A DNA stretch of 64,000 nucleotides from Selenomonas ruminantium AC2024. GTDB lineage: Bacteria > Bacillota > Negativicutes > Selenomonadales > Selenomonadaceae. The position numbers were made by a program, and so were the translations under genes. The notes below the pieces were generated by a model that was given only the letters and a program-made list of their open reading frames with translations, was not told where the DNA came from and made no database searches. Positions 37,714 to 47,410 of the stretch are shown here, one piece after another; position 1 is the first letter of the stretch; each line of letters starts with the position of its first letter. The stretch spans positions 496,001 through 560,000 of the forward strand of contig NZ_JIAC01000001.1 of assembly GCF_000687995.1 (NCBI RefSeq), given 5' to 3'.

Positions 37714-37852
37714 TAGAAAAAATGCAATTTATGTAAATTTATGGAAATAGCGGCAGCAAAGAGGGTTTTGAGAATCTTTGACGAATATATTATATTAGTA
37801 TACAACTATACGATACAGCAAATATTTAAGCATTTTCTGGGGAGGGGCCATC

Positions 37853-38848
37853 ATGTATTTTTATTGTGAGAAATGTAAGAAACCATATCCGCTGAACACG
37901 CACTCCTATATCTGTGAGTGCGGGGGAATGTTCCGTTTGCATAAGGATAAAATGGACGAAGTGCATAATGATATTACACTGGGGGAAGTGGAGACGCCCT
38001 TACTGCCGTTGAAGGTGGGGAAACTGGAAGTGCTGCTGAAATTGGAAAATCTGCAGCCAACTGGTTCTTTTAAGGATAGAGGTGCTCATGCGCTGATTAA
38101 CGAAATCAATCACTTGGGCATTAAGAAAATTGCTTTGGATTCAGCAGGTAACGCCGGGGCTTCGATTGCTGCTTATGCAGCCGCTGCCGGCATTGAATGT
38201 ACGGTTTATGTACCGGATGATATTTCGCCGGAAATGAGCAAGCAGATTGAGGCCTATGGTGCCAATATTGTCAAAGTGCCGAATGGCCGCATGAGCACCT
38301 GCGCAGCCGTGAAGAAGAATCTGGGGGATGCTTACTATGCTTCCCATGTTTATAATCCGTTGTTCTTTGAGGGAATGCGCCCCATGGCCAAGGAAATCTA
38401 CAAACAGCTGGGCGATAGGATTCCGGAATACATCTTTATGCCCGTGGGTAACGGCACCATGATGATTGGCTTGTATCAGGGCTTCATGGAATTAGGCCGT
38501 TTGCCGCATTTTGTGGCAGTGCAGAGTTCCAAGTGTGCGCCGCTCTACGAAGCCTTCAAGGTTGTGGATGAACAGCCGAAGAAAACTACCATTGCGCATG
38601 CTATCCGCATTGAGCGGCCCAAACGCATCACCACCATGCTGGAAATTCTGAAGCAGACTGGCGGCGATGTGGTGACGGTAGAGGATGCGGAAATCCTCAA
38701 GGCCAAGAAGTATCTGGGTTCCAAGGGCGTGTATGTGGAGATGACTTCGGCAGCAGCTTTGGCTGGCGCCGAGAAATTCTTTGCCAAGGGCAAACCGGAT
38801 AACTACAAGGTAGTTATTCCTATGACGGGCAGTGGTTTGAAGCGTTGA
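37853..38848 (+). CDS. thrC: Threonine synthase-like PLP enzyme
   Basis: A 331-residue fold type II PLP enzyme. A zinc ribbon at the N-terminus has CEKCKKPYP and ICECGG. The PLP lysine lies in PTGSFKDRGAHALI near residue 75, SAGNAGASIAAYAAAAG is the phosphate-contacting region, and PVGNGTMMIG is the glycine loop. These are typical of short thrC-type threonine synthases, which convert O-phosphohomoserine to threonine. Homoserine genes are not nearby, so a related lyase remains possible. GGGGAGGGG precedes the ATG. Confidence 0.82.
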   Translation: MYFYCEKCKKPYPLNTHSYICECGGMFRLHKDKMDEVHNDITLGEVETPLLPLKVGKLEVLLKLENLQPTGSFKDRGAHALINEINHLGIKKIALDSAGNAGASIAAYAAAAGIECTVYVPDDISPEMSKQIEAYGANIVKVPNGRMSTCAAVKKNLGDAYYASHVYNPLFFEGMRPMAKEIYKQLGDRIPEYIFMPVGNGTMMIGLYQGFMELGRLPHFVAVQSSKCAPLYEAFKVVDEQPKKTTIAHAIRIERPKRITTMLEILKQTGGDVVTVEDAEILKAKKYLGSKGVYVEMTSAAALAGAEKFFAKGKPDNYKVVIPMTGSGLKR

Positions 38849-38865
38849 GTCTGAGGAGAGTGCCT

Positions 38866-39774
38866 ATGCTGCACGGGATAATCGATATTGGCTCCAATAC
38901 CATTCGGATGGCGGTCTATCTCATTGAGGGCGGCCATTTTGAACAGCTGATGAAGCGTAAGGCGACAGTGGGGCTGGCCTCCTATGTGGAAGACGGGATT
39001 ATGCAGCCGGAAGGCATAGACAAGGCAGTTGAGACACTGCAGGAATACAAGAAGATTCTACAGTGTTTCAACATTACGCAGGTGGATGCTTTTACCACAG
39101 CGGCTTTGCGCAATGCCAAAAACAGCCGGCAGGCGGTGGGCGAAATCGAGAAACGCACAGGGATAAAGATTCGGGTCATCAGTGGTGACGAGGAAGCTAC
39201 CCTTGATTTTATCGGTGCCACCCACAGCCTCAATAATGCATCCGGGCTTTTGATTGATATTGGCGGCGGCAGTACGGAAATCGTGACTTACCGCAATCGG
39301 CAGATTCAGTACAAGACCAGCCTGCCGATTGGCTCATTGGGATTTGCTAAGAAGTATGTGAGTTCTATCCTGCCGACCATGAATGAATGTCTGGAAATGT
39401 ATGGCGAGGCGGAGGCTACTGTTGGGGCCGCAGCTGATTTCTGCAACATCTGCGAAGCGGAAATCGTGGGCATTGGGGGGACATTCAAAGGGGCATGTGC
39501 CCTGAATAATGAACTTTTCAATCTTCCGGCCGTCAACCGTCGTTTGGAAACGAAAAACATCCGTTCCATTATCGGCACGTTCATTGGCGATTTGGGAATG
39601 ACCCAGGAAATGGCGGTGGCGCTGATGCGCTCCGTGCCTGAGAGGATTCAGACAATTATCCCGGGGCTGGTTATCGCCAATGTGCTGGCAAGAAGATTTC
39701 AGAGCCACTGGATTACCTATAGTGATTCGGGGGTTCGGGAAGGGTATATTTACAGTCAGATTATTGACAAATAA
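38866..39774 (+). CDS. ppx: Ppx/GppA family exopolyphosphatase
   Basis: A 302-residue member of the ASKHA superfamily. It starts with IIDIGSNTIRMAVYLI, the phosphate-1 loop, and has ISGDEEATLDFIGA near 107 and LLIDIGGGSTEIV near 135 with the phosphate-2 loop, followed by SLPIGSLGFAKKY. It hydrolyses polyphosphate ends or pppGpp. The short form without the C-terminal HD domain is common. Start at 38866 follows GAGGAGAG; an earlier reading overlaps thrC. Confidence 0.88.
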   Translation: MLHGIIDIGSNTIRMAVYLIEGGHFEQLMKRKATVGLASYVEDGIMQPEGIDKAVETLQEYKKILQCFNITQVDAFTTAALRNAKNSRQAVGEIEKRTGIKIRVISGDEEATLDFIGATHSLNNASGLLIDIGGGSTEIVTYRNRQIQYKTSLPIGSLGFAKKYVSSILPTMNECLEMYGEAEATVGAAADFCNICEAEIVGIGGTFKGACALNNELFNLPAVNRRLETKNIRSIIGTFIGDLGMTQEMAVALMRSVPERIQTIIPGLVIANVLARRFQSHWITYSDSGVREGYIYSQIIDK

Positions 39775-39794
39775 CAAAGAAAAACTACAACAGA

Positions 39795-39823
39795 CAAAGC
39801 CAGGCAAGAGCTTGGCTTTTTGC
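39795..39823 (+). terminator. Terminator after ppx
   Basis: AAAGCCA / TGGCTTT with a 10-nt loop followed by TTTTGC. A -35-like TTGCTT for gyrA begins in its T tract. Confidence 0.7.
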
Positions 39824-39848
39824 TTTTTGGGCGTAGAAATGATATAAT
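39820..39848 (+). promoter_or_regulatory. gyrA promoter
   Basis: TTGCTT at 39820-39825 and TATAAT at 39843-39848 with a 17-bp spacer, 57 bp before the gyrA start. Confidence 0.7.
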
Positions 39849-39904
39849 AAAGTGTTGATTTTTAGCTAATTGGTTATGTAAGAAATAGATTTTGAGGTGA
39901 GATT

Positions 39905-42334
39905 GTGGAGTTTGAACAGGGAAAAATTGTCCCCGTCAATCTGGAACATGAGATGAAGAACTGCTACATCGACTATGCGATGAGCGTTATCGTGGCTCGT
40001 GCTCTGCCGGATGTGCGGGACGGTTTGAAGCCGGTACATCGCCGTATCCTCTACGCCATGCAGGAAGCAGGCATGGGCTCAGGCAAGCCCTACAAGAAGT
40101 CGGCGCGTATCGTCGGCGAAGTTTTGGGTAAATATCACCCGCATGGTGATAGCTCCGTTTATGATGCCATCGTCCGCATGGCGCAGGATTTCTCCATGCG
40201 CTACATGCTGGCTGACGGTCACGGCAACTTTGGTTCCGTAGATGGTGACCCGGCCGCTGCAATGCGTTATACGGAAGTCCGTATGTCCAAGATTTCCGAG
40301 CTGATGCTGCAGGATATCGACAAGGAAACGGTGGATTTCACGCCGAACTATGATGAGTCCTTGAAGGAACCTTCCGTATTGCCGGCTAAATTCCCCCAGT
40401 TGTTGGTCAATGGTACTTCCGGTATTGCCGTAGGTATGGCTACCAATATCCCGCCACACAACATGAGTGAGGTTATTGACGGCACACTGATGCTCATTGA
40501 CAACCCGGATACCACTATCGAGGAACTTATGACGGCCATCAAGGGGCCGGACTTCCCGACGGCTGGTCTGATTCTGGGCAAGGAAGGCATCCGTCAGGCC
40601 TATACCACAGGCCGCGGCATTATCAAGATGCGGGCCAATGCCCATATCGAAACCATGAGCAACGGCAAGCCCCGCATCGTGGTTACGGAACTTCCGTATC
40701 AGGTCAACAAAGCCCGTTTGATTGAAAAAATCGCCCAGCTGGTGCGTGACAAACAGATTGAAGGCATCACCGACCTGCGGGATGAATCGGACCGCAACGG
40801 TATGCACATCGTTATCGACCTGCGCCGTGATGCAAATGCCAACGTTATCCTGAACCAGCTCTTTAAGCACACCCAGCTGCAGGAAAGTTTCGGCGTTATC
40901 ATGTTGGCTTTGGTAGATGGCAAGCCGCAGGTTCTGAACCTCAAGCAGGTGCTCCATTACTACATCAAGCATCAGGAAGAAGTCATTACCCGCCGGACGC
41001 AGTACGATTTGAAAAAGGCTGAAGCCCGTGCTCATATTTTGGAAGGCTTGACCATTGCGCTCGACCATCTGGATGCGGTAATTACCACCATCCGTGAAAG
41101 CCGTACAGCTGAAATCGCCAAAGAGGCTTTGATGTCGGGATTCAAGCTGTCTGACAAGCAGGCACAGGCCATCCTCGATCTCCGTCTCCAGCGCCTGACC
41201 GGTCTGGAACGGGAAAAGATTGAGGAAGAATATCAGGAAACATTGAAGGCCATCGAAGAATTCAAGGCCATCCTCGCTGACAATCAGAAAATCCTGGCCA
41301 TTATCAAGGAAGAGCTGACGGCTGTAAAGGCTAAGTACGGTGACGAACGCCGCACGAAGCTCACGATTGATACGTCTGAAATCGATGTGGAAGACCTCAT
41401 CGCCGAAGAAGATGTGGTCATCACTTTGACCCATAACAATTATATCAAGCGTATGCCGCTGGACACCTACCGCCGTCAGAATCGCGGCGGCAAGGGCATC
41501 AAGGGGATGGGCACGAAGGAAACGGATTTTGTGGAAAACCTGCTCATTACCACAACCCACCACACCATCCTGTTCTTTACGACCCGCGGCCGCGTCTACA
41601 GCCTCAAGGCTTACGAGATTGCCGAATCCAGCCGTACGGCCAAGGGCACGGCGATTATCAACCTGCTGCAGCTTGACCAGGGCGAAAAGATTACGGCGGT
41701 CATTCAGGTCAAGGGCTTTGACCCGGATAGATACCTCTTCATGGCTACCCGCAAGGGTATCGTGAAGAAGACGTCCTTGTCCGAGTTCAGCAACCTGCGT
41801 AAGAACGGTCTCAACGCTATCAACCTTGATGATGATGATGACCTCATGGGCGTTAAATTCACCGATGGCGAAAGCTATCTGATGCTGGGCACTAAACTCG
41901 GTAAGGCCATTGCCTTCTCCGAGGATGATGTGCGCGCTATGGGCCGCATGGCCCGCGGCGTAAAGGGTATCAGCCTGGCGGACGGTGACGAAGTTGTAGG
42001 CATGGATATCCTCGTGCGCAACGCCGAAGTCCTGACCGTTACGGAATCTGGCTACGGCAAACGTACCAGCACCGAAGAATACCGTGCGCAGACCCGCGGT
42101 GGCAAGGGCCTCATCAACATGAAGGTCACGGAAAAGACCGGCTGCGTGGTAGGTATCAAGGTGGTTCGTCCCGAACACGAACTCATGCTGATTACCACCG
42201 ACGGTATCGTAATCCGCACCAACGTATCCGATATCTCCGTTATTAGCCGTAACACGCAGGGCGTTAAGCTCATGACCACGGCAGAAAATGATAAGGTGGC
42301 TTCCATGGCTACTCTGGAGCAGAAGGAAGACTAA
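39905..42334 (+). CDS. gyrA: DNA gyrase subunit A
   Basis: An 809-residue subunit. The N-terminal [24 protein letters not shown] region and the catalytic Tyr122 in [10 protein letters not shown] are intact. The C-terminal beta-pinwheel has the gyrase-specific GyrA box QNRGGKG near residue 530, which separates it from ParC. It introduces negative supercoils with GyrB. The start codon is GTG, preceded by GAGGTGAG. Positions equivalent to quinolone-resistance sites read [11 protein letters not shown], with Ser and Asp-type residues as in sensitive enzymes (Ser, with Asp at the later site). Confidence 0.97.
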   Translation: MEFEQGKIVPVNLEHEMKNCYIDYAMSVIVARALPDVRDGLKPVHRRILYAMQEAGMGSGKPYKKSARIVGEVLGKYHPHGDSSVYDAIVRMAQDFSMRYMLADGHGNFGSVDGDPAAAMRYTEVRMSKISELMLQDIDKETVDFTPNYDESLKEPSVLPAKFPQLLVNGTSGIAVGMATNIPPHNMSEVIDGTLMLIDNPDTTIEELMTAIKGPDFPTAGLILGKEGIRQAYTTGRGIIKMRANAHIETMSNGKPRIVVTELPYQVNKARLIEKIAQLVRDKQIEGITDLRDESDRNGMHIVIDLRRDANANVILNQLFKHTQLQESFGVIMLALVDGKPQVLNLKQVLHYYIKHQEEVITRRTQYDLKKAEARAHILEGLTIALDHLDAVITTIRESRTAEIAKEALMSGFKLSDKQAQAILDLRLQRLTGLEREKIEEEYQETLKAIEEFKAILADNQKILAIIKEELTAVKAKYGDERRTKLTIDTSEIDVEDLIAEEDVVITLTHNNYIKRMPLDTYRRQNRGGKGIKGMGTKETDFVENLLITTTHHTILFFTTRGRVYSLKAYEIAESSRTAKGTAIINLLQLDQGEKITAVIQVKGFDPDRYLFMATRKGIVKKTSLSEFSNLRKNGLNAINLDDDDDLMGVKFTDGESYLMLGTKLGKAIAFSEDDVRAMGRMARGVKGISLADGDEVVGMDILVRNAEVLTVTESGYGKRTSTEEYRAQTRGGKGLINMKVTEKTGCVVGIKVVRPEHELMLITTDGIVIRTNVSDISVISRNTQGVKLMTTAENDKVASMATLEQKED

Positions 42335-42351
42335 GTTTTATTCTATAATAC

Positions 42352-42391
42352 AAAACGCTTAAATCACAGTAACGTGATTTAAGCGTTTTTT
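42352..42391. terminator. Bidirectional terminator between gyrA and malic enzyme
   Basis: A 16-bp stem beginning AAAACGCTTAAATCAC with a small loop and T runs on both sides serves convergent genes. Confidence 0.9.
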
Positions 42392-42402
42392 TATGCGTGT
42401 AT

Positions 42403-43635
42403 TTACTTTTTTAGCAGTTCCCGCGTATGTGCGGCAACCATTTCCGGTGTCATCTCCCAATTGCGGGCTACGCCGGTTTTGCGGGCGGCCTTTGCTACGG
42501 CTGCGGCAACGGTCGGTGCTACTTCAGGATTAAAGGGGCTGGCGATGATATGGTCTTCGTCCAGTTCTTCCGGCTTAATCAGGGAGGCGATGGCTTTTGC
42601 GGCGGCCATCTTCATTTCCTCGTTGATGGTGCTGGCCTGCACGTCCAGTGCGCCGCGGAAGATGCCCGGGAAGGCCAGGAGGTTATTGACCTGATTGGGG
42701 AAGTCAGAGCGGCCTGTGCAGACGATTCTTGCTCCGGCTTTTTTGGCCAGATGAGGTAGGATTTCCGGTTCGGGGTTGGCCATGCCCATGACAATGGCAT
42801 TCGGCGCCATTGTACGCACCATATCCTGCGTGACACAGCCTGCTACGGATACGCCGATAAATACATCAGCTTTGCGGATGACGGCGTTCAGAGGGCCTGC
42901 CTCATGGCTGGGATTGGTAATCTTAGCAATATCTTCCTTGTAAGGATTCATGCCGTTGGGACGCCCTTTGTAAATGGCCCCACGGGAGTCGCAGAGGATG
43001 ATATTGCGGCCGCCCGCGCTGTGAATCAGCCGTGTAATGGCCTGTCCAGCAGCTCCGGCACCATTGACCACGAATTTAGCCGTGGTAAAGTCCTTGCCCA
43101 CAATCTTGAAAGCATTAATCAAAGCGGAAACTACCACAATAGCGGTACCGTGTTGGTCGTCGTGGAATACGGGGATGTCCAAAGTCTTTTTCAGTTCCCG
43201 TTCAATATCAAAGCACTGGGGCGCTTTGATGTCCTCCAGATTGATGCCGCCAAAACTTGGTGCCATCAGCTGAACGGCCTTGATGACCTCCAGAGGCTCT
43301 TGCGTGTCCAAAACGATAGGCACGGCATCTACACCTGCAAATCCCTTAAAGAGGATGGCCTTGCCTTCCATTACGGGCATACCGGCCTGGGCACCGATAT
43401 TGCCTAAGCCCAGCACAGCCGTACCGTTGGTGACTACCGCCACCATATTGCCCTTGCTGGTATAGTCATAGGCCTTGCGCTTGTCCTCTTTGATGGCCAG
43501 ACAGGGGGCGGCCACGCCGGGGGTATAGGCCAAAGTCAAATCCTCGGCAGATTCCAAAGGCACCTTGCTGGCCACCGCCAGCTTGCCCTGATGTTTTTTA
43601 TGCAGCTGCAAAGCCTGCTCATTTACATTGCTCAT
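42403..43635 (-). CDS. NAD(P)-dependent malic enzyme
   Basis: A 410-residue short-form malic enzyme. Motifs include [36 protein letters not shown], the catalytic Lys in that region, [15 protein letters not shown] with metal ligands, [11 protein letters not shown], and the Rossmann [10 protein letters not shown]. It decarboxylates malate to pyruvate. It lacks the phosphotransacetylase-like extension of the large bacterial forms. In an anaerobe it may run with the succinate/propionate pathway; that is an inference. Monocistronic. Confidence 0.93.
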   Translation of the reverse strand: MSNVNEQALQLHKKHQGKLAVASKVPLESAEDLTLAYTPGVAAPCLAIKEDKRKAYDYTSKGNMVAVVTNGTAVLGLGNIGAQAGMPVMEGKAILFKGFAGVDAVPIVLDTQEPLEVIKAVQLMAPSFGGINLEDIKAPQCFDIERELKKTLDIPVFHDDQHGTAIVVVSALINAFKIVGKDFTTAKFVVNGAGAAGQAITRLIHSAGGRNIILCDSRGAIYKGRPNGMNPYKEDIAKITNPSHEAGPLNAVIRKADVFIGVSVAGCVTQDMVRTMAPNAIVMGMANPEPEILPHLAKKAGARIVCTGRSDFPNQVNNLLAFPGIFRGALDVQASTINEEMKMAAAKAIASLIKPEELDEDHIIASPFNPEVAPTVAAAVAKAARKTGVARNWEMTPEMVAAHTRELLKK

Positions 43636-43844
43636 ATATCATTCAAACTTCCTTCCTGATTATGGTCTATATTTTAGCTCTATGGTCAAGCTAAGTCTGT
43701 GTGTTATGTTACAGTTTACAGTCTCGTTGATATTAGTTAATAAAATCTATAAAACTGTAATATGTTTCATTATAACCAGATTTGTAGAAAAAACAAATAC
43801 CAAATATTGATTGATACAATAGTTATATTTTATAAACAAAATAT

Positions 43845-43884
43845 AAAAAAAACCCGTATAACTTTTTTAGTAAAGTTATACGGG
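43845..43884 (-). terminator. Terminator after the LCP gene
   Basis: On the minus strand CCCGTATAACTTT pairs with AAAGTTATACGGG and is followed by eight T. It lies 30 bp after the LCP stop. Confidence 0.88.
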
Positions 43885-43913
43885 AATTTGAAGTACGAAC
43901 TAAGCTTATGAAG

Positions 43914-45170
43914 TTAACGGGTTTTGCTTACCCCTGCGCTGGGGGTTGGTACGGAGGAATCTCCGCTGTTATCGGTGTTGGGAGCACTTTGACGGCGGTC
44001 GGAGCGGGAAGTTTCTTCACGGTTGCCCCGTTCTTCGCTGTTGCGGGTGCGTTCCTCACGGTCTATATTTTTGTCTTCGCTGCGTTTATTCTTATCGGCT
44101 TTTTCTTCGCGGCGGCGGTTCTTGCTGCTGTCGGAAGGTCTGGCCTTGCCAATGGAGGTATCGCTGGCAGGAACTTCGCTGGCGCTGGCCGGAATGCTGT
44201 TTTCATACTCGCGGATATCGGCTTCCATCTTGGTCTTGTACTTGCCGCTGAGGGATACGCCAAGAGTGTCAGCAACCGTCATACGGAGCTTGTTGAGGTT
44301 CGGAATCCAATAGCTGATGCCGTCGATGTAGAGCGGTCTGCCCGGCACCATATCGGTTTTAAGGCCGTTTTCCTTGGATTGTTTCAGCGTACCGGCAAAT
44401 TCCAGCAGCTGGCGGAAGGTCAAATCCGTCTGGATGGAATCCATGACTTCCTTGATAACGGAAGGCAGCTTCGGAATAATGGCCGGGGAAACAATCTTAT
44501 CCATGCAGGCGCGCATAAAATCCTGCTGGCGGCGGATACGGCCCAAATCCCCTTCTTCGTCACGGTAGCGCACATAGGTTACGGCTTTTGCGCCATCCAT
44601 ATGCTGCATACCCGGCTGGAAGTCAATGATAAGGCCGCCGTCATCATCCCAAGGGTCTTCGTAGTGCATGCGTTTGGGCACATCAATATCAATGCCACCA
44701 ATGGCATCAATAATTTTCTTAAATGACTTGGTATTAATGATGATGTAATGGTCAATATTTACGCCCAGCAGGTTTTCTACTGTGTCCTGAGAGAGTTTTT
44801 CCTTGCCATAGGCATAGGCAGCGTTGACCTTGTCAAAGCCATGGCCTTTGATTTTTACACGGGTATCGCGGGGCACGGAGAGCAGCGAAGCCTGATTGGT
44901 CTTGGGGTCGATGGAGGCAATCATCAGCGTGTCGCTGCGGCCTACATCATCGTCACGCTCATCCACACCCATAATCATAATGGTGGCCTTATCCTTGGCG
45001 GTAATCAGTTCTTCACTCTGTTTCTTTTCCACAGGTTTTTCCAGCAGACTGTTGCTGGCATAGTACGCACCAGCCAAAGCTGCGGAGATAAACACCAGTA
45101 CCATCAGCACCCAAGGCCAGATACGGCGTTTCTTCTTTGCCTTGCGAGGAGGAATATTGGAAGTTTGCAA
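43914..45170 (-). CDS. LytR-CpsA-Psr (LCP) family cell-envelope ligase
   Basis: A 418-residue membrane protein with a positively charged N-terminus, one membrane helix (about residues 17-38) and an extracellular LCP domain. Conserved pieces are ATIMIMGVDERDDD, LLSVPRDTRVKIKG with catalytic arginines, GFDKVNAAYAYG, and YVRYRDEEGDLGRIRRQQDF. LCP enzymes attach polymers to peptidoglycan. The last 85 residues are a low-complexity charged tail rich in Arg, Glu and Ser, outside the domain. Monocistronic. Confidence 0.9.
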   Translation of the reverse strand: MQTSNIPPRKAKKKRRIWPWVLMVLVFISAALAGAYYASNSLLEKPVEKKQSEELITAKDKATIMIMGVDERDDDVGRSDTLMIASIDPKTNQASLLSVPRDTRVKIKGHGFDKVNAAYAYGKEKLSQDTVENLLGVNIDHYIIINTKSFKKIIDAIGGIDIDVPKRMHYEDPWDDDGGLIIDFQPGMQHMDGAKAVTYVRYRDEEGDLGRIRRQQDFMRACMDKIVSPAIIPKLPSVIKEVMDSIQTDLTFRQLLEFAGTLKQSKENGLKTDMVPGRPLYIDGISYWIPNLNKLRMTVADTLGVSLSGKYKTKMEADIREYENSIPASASEVPASDTSIGKARPSDSSKNRRREEKADKNKRSEDKNIDREERTRNSEERGNREETSRSDRRQSAPNTDNSGDSSVPTPSAGVSKTR

Positions 45171-45326
45171 AAATCATACCTTCTTTTCTTCAAAATTGTT
45201 ATGGATTCTTACTCATTGTAACACATGTTTATTATAAACTAATTAAGTATAACAAACAAATCTGAAAAAAGCGAGGGTTCAGTGGAAAAAATGTTACAAT
45301 ATAGAGAGTAAAGGAGGTTGAGGTTC

Positions 45327-45791
45327 ATGGCAAAGGAAATTGAACGGAAATTTTTGGTGAAAGACAGCTGGCAGCCGCAAAGCGCAGGCATAAAAATAGC
45401 TCAGGGTTATTTGTCCACAGTGCCGGAGCGTACGGTGCGGGTGCGGATAAAGGGAGAGAAAGGGTATCTGACCATCAAGGGAAAGAATGTGGGGGTCAGC
45501 CGGGCAGAGTATGAATATGAAATCCCCCGGCAGGATGCAGAGGAAATGCTGCAGCTGGCCGAGCAGCCCATTCTCGTCAAGACCCGCTATTTGGAACAGC
45601 AGGGAGCATTCACTTGGGAAGTGGATGTTTTCGCGGGCGAAAATCAGGGACTGGTAGTGGCAGAAATCGAACTGCCGGCAGAGGATGCGGAGTTTTCGCG
45701 TCCGGCCTGGCTGGGACAGGAAGTATCCGGTGATGTCCGTTACTACAATGCAAACTTAATAAAATTCCCATTTTCCCTGTGGAAAAAGTAG
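45327..45791 (+). CDS. CYTH domain (triphosphate tunnel) protein
   Basis: A 154-residue protein beginning MAKEIERKFLVK, containing the ExExK motif. It continues with alternating charged strands (VRVRIKGEKGYLTIKG, VVAEIELPAEDAEFSRP), as in bacterial YgiF/NeuTTM-type triphosphatases, which usually hydrolyse inorganic tripolyphosphate. The start follows AAAGGAGGTTGAGG. The end of the gene merges into the DnaA-box cluster. Confidence 0.88.
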   Translation: MAKEIERKFLVKDSWQPQSAGIKIAQGYLSTVPERTVRVRIKGEKGYLTIKGKNVGVSRAEYEYEIPRQDAEEMLQLAEQPILVKTRYLEQQGAFTWEVDVFAGENQGLVVAEIELPAEDAEFSRPAWLGQEVSGDVRYYNANLIKFPFSLWKK

Positions 45792-46054
45792 GATTTTGTA
45801 ACATTATGGGTCGACTTGGGGATATCCACAAGATTTAGGCATAAATCTGGGGATAAAAGCACAAAATGTAGTTGATAAGCGTTTGTCAAGCTGAAAATAT
45901 GGGGTTATCCACGGATTTATCCACATTATCCACAGATTTTGCCCAGACGAGCATAGACAATATTCACATGATGCTTATATATTATAGAAAGAAAAGGCAA
46001 AAAAACAGGGAGAAGTTCATACTTATCCACACCTGTGGATTATTATGTGGATAA
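45778..46054. other. DnaA-box cluster away from oriC
   Basis: Perfect boxes lie at 45917, 45926 (directly abutting), 46023 and 46046. Boxes with one change lie at 45778, 45832, 45848, 45905 and 46034, and a weaker one at 45870. The group 46023-46054 has the same order and gaps as the triad upstream of dnaA at 27499-27530. The 370-bp gap between the CYTH and MgtC genes has no gene. No DnaA-trio or long AT-rich run is seen. It may titrate or recharge DnaA, or be an accessory origin part. Confidence 0.85.
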
Positions 46055-46162
46055 AATGTTCCCTTATTTGGCGGGATTCACATGGACAGGCAGGATTTTT
46101 TTGGCTGAAGGCGAATTCATAAGAGAATAGGCATGATTAGTGGAAGAAAGAGGTGAGAAGTC

Positions 46163-46843
46163 ATGCTGTCGGAATGGGAGTTGTTTCTGAGGCTGGTTCT
46201 CTCCTGTGTTTTGGGCGGTATCATCGGTTATGAGCGCCAGTCCCGTAGAAAATCGGCGGGGTTGCGTACCAATGTGCTGGTATGTCTTGGTTCCTGTTTG
46301 ATTATGGTCATGTCCATCGGTCTGTATCAGGATGTTGAGGGCAAGACCAATGCTGACCCGGCACGTTTGGCAGCGCAGGTGGTCAGCGGCATTGGTTTCT
46401 TGGGCGCCGGTGCCATCATGAAGGAGGGGCTGTCCGTTACAGGCCTGACTACTGCTGCCTGCCTTTGGGTGGTGGCTGGCGTTGGCTTAGCGGTAGGAGC
46501 TGGCTTTTATACTGGGGCGCTTATCAGTACCGGTTTGGTGTTTGTGACTTTGGGCAGGCTATCCCGCTTAGATGACTGGGTGGACCATGAGAAGAATCTT
46601 TCGCTCAATATCCACACAGTGGACAGGCCTGGGCAGCTTATGCGCATCAGCCGCTGTCTGGAGGATTTGCAGCTGCGGGTCAGAGGTGTAAAGGTCAATG
46701 CTGCTGATGATGAAATGGAAGAGGGCGGCGAGCGCTCGATGTATATTGATTTGGAAATTTTCAACAAGCAGAGTATCAAGAGCATCATCATTGTCGATGC
46801 TGTGCGGCAGATAGATGGTGTTATTCGGGTGGATGTTGTCTAA
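46163..46843 (+). CDS. MgtC/SapB family membrane protein
   Basis: A 226-residue protein. Four or five membrane segments in the first 140 residues hold the family motifs LGGIIGYERQSRRKSAGLRTN, AAQVVSGIGFLGAGAIM and TGLTTAACLWVVAGVGLAVG in parts. The last 85 residues form a cytosolic ACT-like domain (NIHTVDRPGQLMRISRCLEDL). MgtC proteins help growth in low magnesium and modulate ATP synthase in some pathogens. No Mg leader element was recognised upstream. Confidence 0.9.
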   Translation: MLSEWELFLRLVLSCVLGGIIGYERQSRRKSAGLRTNVLVCLGSCLIMVMSIGLYQDVEGKTNADPARLAAQVVSGIGFLGAGAIMKEGLSVTGLTTAACLWVVAGVGLAVGAGFYTGALISTGLVFVTLGRLSRLDDWVDHEKNLSLNIHTVDRPGQLMRISRCLEDLQLRVRGVKVNAADDEMEEGGERSMYIDLEIFNKQSIKSIIIVDAVRQIDGVIRVDVV

Positions 46844-46930
46844 GAAAATTTTATTTCGCGCAAGGATTTTGCCCTTGCATGGGGAATAGTAGAAGTAGGT
46901 AGTAGTGGCTAGAAAAGGAGTGAAACAAAT

Positions 46931-47350
46931 ATGAATCCGGAAATCGTGGATACCATGGTGCGGGCGGCTATGCAGGTCATGGATAACGCTTATGTACCTT
47001 ATGGAAAGGCAGCTATTGGCGCTTGCGTGTTGGCCAGTGATGGCACCTTTTATACAGGATGTAATATCGAAAACGCCGTCCCCCGTCTCTCCGTCTTTGC
47101 GGAGGAAGTGGCTATGTACCGGGCGGTAGCAGATGGCAAGCGGGAATTTGACGCCATTGCCGTGATTGCTGATACGGATGAGCCCTTTGTTCCCAATGGT
47201 GCTGTATGTCAGCTGTTGGCAGAGTTCAACGTGGAAGAAATCATCATGACCAATATGGACGGCGTGGTGAAGACCGCTAAGCTCACCGATTTGATGCCGT
47301 ATGCCAGAGCACCGCTGGATAATGCTCTGCGCCCTGTAGAAGAAGATTAA
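46931..47350 (+). CDS. Cytidine deaminase homologue lacking zinc ligands
   Basis: A 139-residue protein that aligns along its whole length with bacterial cytidine deaminase: AYVPYGKAAIGACVLASDG and GCNIENAV correspond to conserved substrate-binding parts. The active-site CAE motif is FAE (Phe56, Glu58 kept) and the PCGxCRQ motif is PNGAVCQ (residues 88-94), so all three zinc cysteines are replaced. It is probably not a zinc deaminase and may bind nucleosides or partner proteins. The gene looks intact, with AGGAG before the ATG. Confidence 0.8.
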   Translation: MNPEIVDTMVRAAMQVMDNAYVPYGKAAIGACVLASDGTFYTGCNIENAVPRLSVFAEEVAMYRAVADGKREFDAIAVIADTDEPFVPNGAVCQLLAEFNVEEIIMTNMDGVVKTAKLTDLMPYARAPLDNALRPVEED

Positions 47351-47362
47351 AACGCTAAAGTA

Positions 47363-47410
47363 ATGCCCCCTTTCTTTCGATATATATAGAGAGAGAAAGG
47401 GGGCATTTTT
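47363..47410 (+). terminator. Terminator whose 3' arm contains the next gene's ribosome site
   Basis: ATGCCCCCTTTCT pairs with AGAAAGGGGGCAT, followed by TTTT at 47407-47410. The next ATG starts at 47411, so the only SD-like sequence for that gene, AAAGGGGG, is inside the stem. Confidence 0.85.

Noticed and set aside
40079-42178. Long minus-strand reading frame of 699 codons opposite gyrA
   Set aside because: It is a shadow of gyrA codon structure, has no recognisable domains or ribosome site, and gyrA is certain.
46844-46930. Mg-sensing leader or riboswitch near the mgtC-type gene
   Set aside because: Neither this gap nor the one upstream of the gene has M-box features; the upstream gap is the DnaA-box cluster.
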